Source: Lutjanus erythropterus (taxonomy: Eukaryota; Chordata; Actinopteri; Lutjaniformes; Lutjanidae). Taken from it: DNA of 64,000 nucleotides. The notes under the pieces were generated by a model, which was not told the origin of the DNA, did no database searches, and saw nothing but the letters and a program-made list of their open reading frames with translations. Of the stretch, positions 1-64,000 are shown in pieces; position 1 is the stretch's first letter; each line of letters starts with the position of its first letter. Both the position numbers and the translations under genes were made by a program. The stretch covers positions 14,994,525-15,058,524 of the forward strand of contig CM034595.1 in the NCBI GenBank assembly GCA_020091685.1, read 5' to 3'.

Positions 1-2234
1 AGTAACGTGTTTGCATGAGACTGTAGATGAAGGTCAAACCAGGCAGCAGCCCATCCTGTTGGCCACTTTAATATGATCAATGAATCAATATTCCAATATC
101 CTCTGTTGAGTAGAAAAACTGATAATACAAAGCTGAAAGCTGTTCATAAGCTGTTCATGTTCTGTTTTCAACTATGCTTAAATATGGATGTTTTTGAAAC
201 AATTAATTTAAAAAAATGTTTGGAACTGTACTGAAAAGTTCACCACTAACATTTTTAGAATAAAAGGGGTTTGACTGGCCAGTGACTGACATTTAACCAT
301 CACTGAGCATCACTCATCTCTGTTTTCTGATTCAAAGGAACACACCTTATTAGTGTGCACACAATGGTTAGCTCAACAGTTACCAGTCAGTGGTGATTGA
401 AATAAAAGAAAATTCAGAGAAGAATTTCTCTTGGAAAAACTCTGATGAAGCAGGGACTTAGTTGCTTGGTAGTTTGTTGGTAATGTTGTGCATCACCATC
501 GCTTTGCCAGGCTTCATACATTCATGAGAACCTCTCTTACTCATTAACATTCAGCTTACATTAACCGTCTCCAACACTACATTCACTTTTTTTTGCCCAA
601 ACTGATGTTCTACACTTAAAATAGCCTTCTAGAGGGGTCCTTAACACACACCCACACACACAAACACTCCATCCTCTGCCCTTTACAGATCAGATATAGA
701 ATAACTCAGCAGAGAAGCAGCGAAGAAGAAAAGAGGAAAATGGGCAGAGAATTTTTTGGATTGCTTTTGCTTAAATTTACATATTACATTTATCTAATTT
801 TGTACCATTGCAAGGATGTCATGCGATCAGGTAGTTGATTCATACTCATGACTCAAGAAATGCTGACATTTTTGGCTGTACATTCTGGTAACACACCCAG
901 ATTTGTTTGAGTTTCACAAGACATTCTGTTCTTAATAAAACACACTAACAAAAGACAAGAGAAATCAGTATTTTATTTCATAGTGTACGTGCCCATGCCC
1001 AGTTAGCTAGCTTAGCTTACCCCTGGTTGAAAAAGTGTATTACTGTATCAAGTATATTATTAATTGTGTGTTAGATGTGCTATTTTTGCCCCATATTGTC
1101 TATTTGATCTTATTTTATCACACAGTTATCTGTGTATTTTGTCCACAACAGTTTTTTATCGCAGGTGTCATTGTATGAGGACACAATATAAAAATAAAAA
1201 AAAAAGACACACCCACCAGAGGTGTTTTCACTTTCACTATTATGTCCTCTCTCATGACAGCGTAGGTGTGACTGACCTCTCTCTCTCCCCAGCTTGCACG
1301 AAGCTCATCCTAGCAACTAGCAGGACAGTCATCTAATTAGATAATAATGGAAAACACCTGTGTGGGTGTGCAGGGTTTTTAATTTTTTGATGGCACTTGT
1401 TGGGAAACAGACTCAATCTCAAATTACTCACAGTCGTCAACCTTTTTTCACAGTATCAATATTGCTATGAAACAGCAGGGTAAACACAGATGTTAGCGAT
1501 GATATGTTGCAGAACACACTGAATCTGTCTCAGTCTGGATGCTTTGGTTTCCCAAATTTGATTTCAAAGCATCTTTTGTGTCACCCACAATGCAACACAC
1601 AAAGATGACATCAAATCCAGAGTGACAGAAGTACATCAGCATGGCTGCGTGGACTCATGCTGCAGCTAGTGGAGTGGACACAGAACCAACAATCCATGAA
1701 CATATGTTGAAATAAAATTTCTGGTCAGGCTCTATCCATTTCTCATGCTTCTGCATCACCTACATACATTGTTACTGATGCTTACATCGTTACCAAAACA
1801 AGCCATGTGGATAGATTGGTGAGGTCTGGACACAAATCCGATTTGATCACTTGCAAATAACAGTGTGGACAGTCTGCCTTCAAATCTGATTTGAGAAACA
1901 AATCTGATTTGCCTGGAGTCTGAATAAAGCCTTTAACGTGTTTGAATACCTGTGGTCTCAGTGATGTGTCTGAGTTGATGGTGAGTGCAACAGACAAAAG
2001 GAACAGGCATAAAAGCAGAAAGGGGTTTAGGCATTAGGTTTAGTCGTAAATACTGAAGTGAGTAACCGTTTTCTGCTTATCGATTGATACAGCTGATCTA
2101 AAAATAGGTGAGTTAACTCTCGGTCTCATTTTAAAGAGGCGGATAAACAGAGTTTGCTTGGGTTTACCCCCCACTACGCCCCTGCCTATTCCCTGCATCT
2201 GTCTCTGACATACCCTCTCCATCTCTACTCTACT

Positions 2235-2262
2235 CATTCATTCATTCATTCATTCATTCATT
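2235..2262. repeat. (CATT)n microsatellite
   Basis: Seven tandem CATT units, directly visible. Confidence 0.95.
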
Positions 2263-4281
2263 GCTAGCCTCTCAGTCTGAACACTCTCAAATGCAGAGCA
2301 ACAAGTTATTTGTTTTCCTACAGACTAAAATCTAGCAAGCTTGTCGCCAGAAAAGAGACCCACTAGTATCATTACTCACACAGTCTCAGTTCATCTGTCT
2401 TCACAGGAAGGAGAAACAAAGAGGAAGACAAACAGAGAAGTGGTGAGATGAGAAGACAAGTCACATGACCAGTCAAAGGAAGTTGAGACACCCTTTACAA
2501 AATCCTTTAAATGCCCTCATGTAATGTCAGAGTTGAACACGTCGTGTGGAATAAAAAGCTTGTACTTTGTTCTTCAAGAGCGAAATACAGTGGAAAAGTC
2601 TGATAGGTGTGTGCATGTGTGACAGTATGGCCTGTTTGAAAGCTTTGCTGGAGAGACTGTCCCTGCTTTCATATCTCACCGAACAGAAATGAAGAAATCA
2701 CACTCAGGAGGTGACAGATGAAAAGGGGAGGACAGAGGGAGGGGAGAGACACAATGATGAGAGATAGAGGGAAGAAAAAGATAAAAGAGGAGAGACAGAT
2801 AGAGGGATGGAGGTATAGAGGAAGCAGTGTAAGAAAGACAGATAAGTGGAGAAGGCCAAAAAAACATACCAGAGAGCAGAAACAGTAACTATCGCTCAGA
2901 AAGCCGTATATGGTGTTAGTTTGGCTCATCCTGCAGGGATTGAACAAAGCTGGCAGAGCAGAGGAGCGTTCCTAAATCTGTCAGCCTTCACAGCTGTGTT
3001 GGTTTTATCAAATATGCAGCCTGGCATTAAGACACCACTACAGAGTACACAAGACCTGGGTTAAAATTTTGATGGCTTTGTTTTTTATTTACCGATTTCC
3101 CATATGAGGGAAGAGAAAGACTGACAAAACAAAACTTCTGGCACCCACATGAAGTATCTGAAATCCAATCTAAGAAGTGATGGGCGACTGCAGTTTTGTA
3201 TGTAAATTGTACGGTGCAGTAAGCTCCATCAATGTGGCATTTCTTAATCATCAAAAATATTAGTTTGTCATGGGTCTGACACAGACTTCAGCATGATTCA
3301 CTGTAACCTCCAGTTTATATGCTTCTCACAGACAGCTGCATCACTTTGGCTCAGTTCAGTGAACTGTAACGCTGACACTTAAAATAACAAATCTTCTTTA
3401 CAAATGAACAGGCTTATTTCGTGTCCAAAAAGTTTGTCTGCACCAGTAACTACTTGATTTCACAGTATTGCGCCATCTGTAACACTATATTCTGCTCACA
3501 CAAAAAATTCATATCATAGTGACCACAGTGATCAAAGTTATCATCATTATCATGGTGACGTTAAAATGAAAGTGTTCAAAAAGTACTGATACTTTGCGAT
3601 GTCAATGTTTTGACTGATGCAAAAACAAACCCACGTTGCTGCTGCGCCTGTGTCTGAGAGACTTTCGCTAACTTTGGTTGATGCTTTTCAAAGTGCGGTA
3701 TATGCTTTTAACAATAATTAAAATATGAAACTGTACCACTAATTGTCAAGAATTTTATCATTCAATTGTGAAACTGTAATCATTCAATCCCTACACCTGT
3801 ATCAGATTTCCACATTTTAATATGCTGTATTATGTGCAGTATGCTATGAAATAATACTCCACATTGTATGGTATAAAGTTAGTGTCATGCTTATATTACG
3901 TTATTAAAATTACACCAACTGCATTTGTGCTCACTAACACAGATTAGAGGAGCATTATTTTGATTGCAGTTGTGGTGTGACACACATAATCCTTGTTTGG
4001 GATATCTGTCAGGATTTATTTGGATGATCCATACATTTCATTATGTTCCCCCTTCACCAGATCTAACCTAAAACTGCCGTATATTTAAGGTTATGTTGCG
4101 AATTTCTTCTCACTTTTGCTTTTAAAATGTGTGCATAACAGAAGTGAGAATTGTTCAGGACTTGCATGGTGCCATCATACAGGTCCAGTGTCGGTCATGA
4201 TCAGCCAAACAATCAATCACAAAGCCACCTCAGTGATAAAATCTCCACGCTCATCAAACTGTGCTAATTGAACAAACACAT

Positions 4282-4285
<4 letters not shown>

Positions 4286-4329
<44 letters not shown>

Positions 4330-4331
4330 TA
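4286..4331. repeat. (CT)n microsatellite
   Basis: About 46 bases of CT repeat with one G interruption. Confidence 0.95.
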
Positions 4332-6361
4332 GTCCTTATTTTTGCTGTTTGTATATAGTGCTACATTTTAGTGTTGTTCCATGTGATTTTTGAAATTTGT
4401 CAGAAACCTAGCTGGTCATAAATCCATAAAGACACTCAACAATGATAGTGTGCAATAAAGGATCTTTGAAGTTAATATTGAGGGCCTCATTCATAAAAGC
4501 AACCTTTGACTTTTGTTCTTTCAAAGAAACTTCTACAAGGTCATCACTCTGTAGCATACTTACTGTACATGAAAGTCTGTGCTGGTAGAGTAGAACATAC
4601 CACTCACTGTTGTCACTAGATCATTTTTTCTTTCTTGTCATACTAAAATAAATGATCACTTGCTGTTCAGTCTTTCAAGAGACCCATTTTAGCTTATTGA
4701 AGGGGTTGCTTAGGTTACAAAATACTAATATCACATATGTCTTGCGATGTTAAATGATTTACCATATGCTACAAGCCTTTGAATATGTGAGCATGTGTGT
4801 GTGTGTAGAGTGAGACAGAGAGGTCAGATAAGCACTAATACCCCCCCACAGCCCATCTGTCAGTTGCTCATCTGTCAGTCATGCAAGCTCTCTGTTCGGG
4901 TCCAGCTTCTGGTTGTGTGAATGTTTTCAGGAGTGTCTGTGTTAACAGTGTGGCCTGCTGTGTGTGTGTCTGAGCAGTGAGACGTTACACAGGCCTTCCA
5001 CAGATCATGTGCTGTTAGTTGGCAAAAGCAACTGGAACCTTATTTAGCCTCTCTGGACTGCCTGAGAAACCCTCCTCCTCAAGAGTAGCTGATGTAAAAT
5101 AAAAACTACTGACCTCTCAGTACCTTTCACACTAATGGTACAAGACTGCGTTGCAGCCTTTTGAATACAATCCACATCTCAGTAAAGCTTCACAAGCCCT
5201 CTTCAACTGTTCTGAGTCTGGTTTAAGTCTGTTTTGTAAACGGTAATCTGAATACAGAGTTTCTGCTGGTTTCAAGAAGTTATGTTGACAACTTTTTAGG
5301 ACCATTATGAATGCAATACAAGATATTTTCCCCATCAATCCTGGAAAAAAGTTAAGTTCGTATGACTGGTTATTGGTCTGATGTAGGTTTTGTTTTATAG
5401 TTGTGATAGTGTTATCAATAGCCTAGATTTTTTCCCAGAAAAACATTTAAAAGTGAGACTTAAGTTAAACCCAACTTAATAACAGTAAGATTAACATCAT
5501 AAATCAACCAAGACCCGTCAAAATCATTTTTTAGACATTTAAAAGACCTCAAATTTAGTTGACTAAATCAGACTTACTAAGGTTCTGCAGAAACCGCAAA
5601 TGAATCTAATGAAAATGCAAAACATATGATGTACAATGTCCAGTGCATGAAGAAATGTAAAAAACGTGAATGCATCACACTCCAAAAACGCCTAATCTAA
5701 TATTTAGTAGCTTTGCACTATAGTAATGATTACTTCAACTAGCTTAAAACAACTTCAAAAATACCCAAGTCTGATTCATATAGTGATCCCACTGTCTGAG
5801 CACAGGAGTCATAATAAACATGTCACTTGACATTAATGGTAAAAGTTTGTTCACAGTATCTGAGAACTGGGCTAATGTAGCTGTGATAATCAGCCGGACA
5901 ACTGCTTATGGGGACTAAAGGGACTTCAGTCACTTTTAATGAGTGGAGGCAGATTTACAGTGATTGGATTAGGTCTACCTAAGTCTGAAATCAATCTTAT
6001 TAAAATGTGCCCACAAGCTGCCGTGACACACTCTCGAGGCTGACCATTTTCACTTCTGAGTCAGACACACTACTACAGACTACTTATTAAATCAGACCAA
6101 TTGTTCTCATGCAAAACCACATGGGCCATCTGATATACTATTACAGCTGAGCGTGCAAGCCAGCAACATGCTCAACAGGTGAATGCAACAAGTAAAAAAC
6201 GAGTTTCACTGATGGAGACTTGTTACAAACATCATAATATAGTAGAAACAGTTAACAGCACTACTCCACGACCCGTGTGGCACGCCGCCGCACCTGCTCC
6301 AGTATCATAATAATCAAATTTTAAATCCGAGACGTTCACAAACTCAGAAAACTCTCCTTAC

Positions 6362-6480
6362 CGCTTTAGGAGACAGCGCAGACTTCCATGAACAGGAAAA
6401 ATAATCCAGTTTTCTCCGTGTGGTGACTAGTTAGAGTCTATCTTGCGGTCCACGCAGTGCGACTCTGTTCACAAACTGCC
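6362..6480 (-). promoter_or_regulatory. possible first (noncoding) exon and promoter of a divergent minus-strand gene
   Basis: On the minus strand a good 5' splice site (AAGCG followed by gtaaggag) falls with the last exon base at 6362. The upstream minus-strand sequence is locally CpG-rich. A short ATG-started frame is present, but no protein can be recognised. The head-to-head ULK4/TRAK1 order in mammals makes a divergent transcript plausible. Inference only. Confidence 0.25.
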
Positions 6481-6515
6481 GATGAGGTTGCCCAAACCAA
6501 AAGGCTGCGGTAGGA

Positions 6516-6757
6516 CCGGTGTTACGCTGTAGTCTGTTCCCCGTCGATATGAGGTCCCCCTTACCTTAACCTAGCCCTAACTCCAAAAATTTGGCATCTG
6601 AGATGCTAAATCTGACCCCTGTCTTACCCTTACTCCCAACCAGTTATCTGTGCTACCCCTAACCGTAACCTAACTTAAACCCTAACCCCAACCGCGGAGG
6701 GCACCGCTACGGGAAACACTCTATATGTAAGGGGAACAGACCTCACCACAACACCAG
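6516..6757. mobile_element. short MITE-like element with inverted ends and telomere-like filling
   Basis: The left end (6516-6542) and right end (6731-6757) are imperfect inverted repeats of about 26 bases sharing ggggaacagac. The middle (about 6558-6700) is rich in degenerate CCTAA/CCCTAAC units. This suits a nonautonomous DNA element; no flanking target duplication was resolved. Confidence 0.5.
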
Positions 6758-8549
6758 TGTCAGCATAACAAGCCACAGTCAAGCGGACTATATGCCAAGA
6801 GGACGGACGAATAATTCAGGGTCAGTCCCGTGCCTGTTCACTACACTTCAACGGCTTTTTGGTTTCCTTTGCAGCGGTGACTGAATCGCTTGATGGAAAC
6901 AAAGGTGCGGAGCCGAGTTGAGTCTAAGTAGAAACAATGTGGATCCACATCCGGTCTGATTGATTTCAAAATAAACTGCATTAATAGTGTACGTCAATTT
7001 ATTTTTAGTTGGAGGGCTATTTTGGTACTGTTTGCTTTGCCCACAACATAAGTATCAAGCTGTATAGCCAAACACCTTACACTCCATGTGTGTGTGTCTA
7101 GGTCTCTTCTTTTTGCTCTCTCTATACATCCATGGTCTGTACAGTGTTTACAATGTGTGAACTTCGAAAAGTCTGTCCGCTTAAACAGGACTTTTTTTTT
7201 CTCAGAAACAATGATGATGATACATATTATCAGACTTATCTGTAATGTGATGGTAGTAAGACAGTTTTTAAGTGTTTCACTCAATCACTTTTCACATTGC
7301 CACATTTACTTAGGTTGTTGTAAGCATTAGAAACACCTTTTGAACAAAAAAAAAAAACAGGGTAGGGTAGGGTAGAAAATATGAAAATCATTTACAATGT
7401 ATTTTCAAACTAAAAACATAATCTTTAACACCAAAGAAAGGTCTGAAATATTTCCTGTTTGAATTATAACATTGTGTCAATCACGTGTTGGTATTATTCC
7501 ACTGTCAACGTAGCTTAACACTGAAATGAACGGAAGATACTAATTTACACCTGCCTCCAGTTTATTTTTATTTTACGTTTTGTGTGTGTGTGTGTGTATT
7601 TATACAACGTCGTGCGAGGCAAATAGGGTGGCAAACATTTAATTGAAATTATTTTTGCTTTTATTTTGTAGAACAAATTGAGTTCACAGGAAATGGTACT
7701 CTTAGCAACTTTATAGGTTAGGAAGTTTAAAGTTTTGTGCACTGAGGTCTTCCAGTATCCCGTTGTTAATTTCTGCTAGACTGTCTTAAATTATTCTTAA
7801 TATTATTTCTCCTTGCTTTTTTTTAATTAGCCTAAAATTCGTGTTGGGGTTTTACTACACGATTGTGTGAAGTTTTAATTCTTTAATTGGCAAAAACGTA
7901 TTTTTACAGGCTAAGAGCTCCGAGTACAATTGCTTTCACGTTATCAGCATTTTGAGTCGCTTTGTATGAAAAATAATCCTGAAAGGAAACGGTATTTTTG
8001 GTGGCTGTTGCTCGGTTTTAATAGAAATTCGCCACTTCACTACTTTTGGGTCGTTGAACCCGCACATGACTACACAATTTCCGACAGTGGCAGACTGGAT
8101 TCAATCCATTCAGGAGTGTCGCGGAAGCCTTGTGTCCTGCTGCCGGTGGTTTCAGTCAATGCATGACGTAATTGTCCTCTCTGATGGTCTGATGATCGCG
8201 TGTGCGCGTGTGCGTGTGAAAGACAGAGAGGTTGGGGTCCAACATACAGTAGGCCTTTGATACAGTTGCATCTTGGCACTGAAGACATTTTTTTTGTAGG
8301 ACTTTTTACACTGACTGTAGTACAAAACTAATAACAACAAATCATAAATATGAGTAGGCTCACAATTTAATTTTGAAGAAAAAGTAAGAAAGTTTAGGTG
8401 CCTCTAAAATGTAAATAAAAATAGAGTCATAATAAGATAATAACTAGTTGTGGTTTGGAAATTTTGTGCACACAGTAAAGTGTGGGACTTGCGAATTGCA
8501 TATTTGAATTTTATGTTTTAAAAAGATAAAACATACAGTTTTGATGGCG

Positions 8550-8867
8550 ATTATTGTTGTATTCAATACTCTTGACCGTGCGCCGTCTGTTGTGTGGACT
8601 CTTGTATCCTAGCAACACAGGAATATGCCATTTGGAGGTGGTCAGGTTAAAAACAATAAAAAGTTTGTAGTTATACCGACGTCTTTTTCGAACCAGATTT
8701 ATGTTAAAATATGTGATAAAGGAAAATAGACTTATGTTTCCACATGTAATGACTTTGGTGTGTAGCTTTAGCGTTTATTTTATCTGAGGAATTCCAGGCT
8801 CCCCTCTTGCAGTTGGAATAAGGTGGTCCATCACTCTTCCGCCATCAAACAGCGGGTCGTTGAATAG
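8550..8867 (+). promoter_or_regulatory. ulk4: probable ulk4 promoter and noncoding exon 1 (ends 8867)
   Basis: A strong 5' splice site (TAG followed by gtaagt) lies at 8867/8868, about 1 kb upstream of the coding exon acceptor at 9861. The stretch before it is richer in CpG than the flanks. Joining 8867 to 9862 gives an in-frame TAG directly before the start region, which suits a 5' leader exon. The transcription start cannot be placed from sequence; exon 1 probably begins between about 8640 and 8800. No clear TATA box was seen. This is inference from splice-site quality and position. Confidence 0.5.
8604..8616 (+). promoter_or_regulatory. RFX X-box-like site
   Basis: The sequence GTATCCTAGCAAC fits the X-box pattern (RYYNYY, 1-base spacer, RRNRAC) with one mismatch in the first half-site; the second half-site AGCAAC is perfect. 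It lies about 250 bases before the exon 1 donor. RFX sites are common in promoters of ciliary genes, which suits ulk4. A single short motif is weak evidence by itself. Confidence 0.45.
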
Positions 8868-63463
<54,596 letters not shown>

Positions 63464-64000
63464 GTAAGTATGCATGCAGGCAAATTAGCAACTGACTTCC
63501 TGTCTGTCTCACTGTCTGTCTAACTGATACAGCTGTTTGTCTGTTTTATTATCTGAATGTCTCATGGCTACCAGTCTGTCTGTCTAACTGATTGACTGTC
63601 TGCTGAGAGTTTAGTAAAGAAATGTAGGACAGGTATCTAACAAATGTCAGTATGTTACCTCTGAGACGACCTGTCATCATCCTGGTATTCTGTTATACTT
63701 CAGACTGTCAGATTTCTAACATGCATTTTTTTCACTGTTGTTTACTCATTTACAAAAAACATAAGTGATACATTAGTTGCTTTGCTGTGCTAGATGGCTT
63801 GCAGAGTGAGAGCTATAAAAATTGTCAGGAGTATGTTAGAGTTCCAGTGTGCACAATTTACAGGCAGGATTTATAGGCAGAATATGGCAGAAAGGGAACA
63901 GGATATCCATAAGTATGTTTTCTTTGGTGTATATCACCTGAAAATAAAAACTGGTGTGGTGTTTTTACTGTATAATGAACCATTTATATCTACTGAGGGC
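63464..64000 (+). other. ulk4: ulk4 intron 27, start
   Basis: Begins with gtaagt after exon 27 and runs off the window; CTGTCTGT-rich near 63500-63600, no exon seen. Confidence 0.85.

Larger units (their letters stand above)
1..8549. other. upstream DNA, no coding gene seen
   Basis: Open frames here are short and show no recognisable domain. The stretch holds a CATT tetranucleotide repeat at 2235-2262, a CT repeat at 4286-4331, an inverted-repeat element at 6516-6757 and scattered AT-rich DNA. The 6.25-6.95 kb part is somewhat richer in CpG and may hold a divergent start site. In mammals TRAK1 lies head-to-head with ULK4; no trak1 coding exon was seen here. Confidence 0.6.

Overview
This window is teleost fish genomic DNA, most likely from a percomorph. 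It is AT-rich and intron-rich, with long CA/GT, CT and AAT microsatellites and fish-type mobile elements: a tRNA-derived SINE with a typical percomorph tail, Tc1-like, hAT-like, Harbinger-like and TTAA-flanked elements, and L1- and L2-like LINE pieces. It is not prokaryotic: there are no operons or CRISPR arrays, and nearly all simple open frames are intronic or low-complexity shadows.

One protein-coding gene is supported, ulk4 (unc-51 like kinase 4) on the + strand. I reconstructed it exon by exon from AG/GT boundaries, phase continuity and resemblance to vertebrate ULK4. A probable noncoding exon 1 ends at 8867. Coding starts at 9865 in exon 2, and 26 consecutive coding exons (exons 2 to 27) run to 63463. 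Together they give 3057 coding bases (1019 codons) with no stop or frame break. The window ends before the gene does, so the last part of the C-terminal helical-repeat region lies beyond base 64000.

Layout: 1-8.5 kb is upstream DNA with no coding gene. It holds a MITE-like inverted repeat with telomere-like filling (6.5-6.76 kb) and a possible minus-strand first exon (6.36-6.48 kb). The region 8.55-8.87 kb is the likely ulk4 promoter and exon 1, with an RFX X-box-like site. Exons 2-17 (9.9-18.8 kb) are compact and encode the pseudokinase domain, an acidic and low-complexity linker, and the start of the helical repeats. Exons 18-27 are spread over 26.8-63.5 kb. Intron 17 is 8.0 kb, intron 18 is 5.2 kb, intron 19 is 16.7 kb and intron 22 is 8.8 kb. 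These large introns hold most of the transposon remnants, some of them nested.

The predicted protein keeps the known ULK4 peculiarities. The DFG motif is replaced by Asn-Phe-Cys, the HRD motif by Phe-Ser-Asp, and there is no lysine at the VAIK position. It should therefore be a pseudokinase scaffold, as ULK4 is in mammals, where it is linked to cilia and neural development. I found no clearly new biological system. The points most worth checking are the X-box-like promoter site, the unusual run of CA-rich sequence just downstream of seven 5' splice sites, a related repeat placed just after exons 6 and 17, a long-range perfect inverted repeat that looks like a templated insertion, and a perfect 28-bp hairpin in intron 19.
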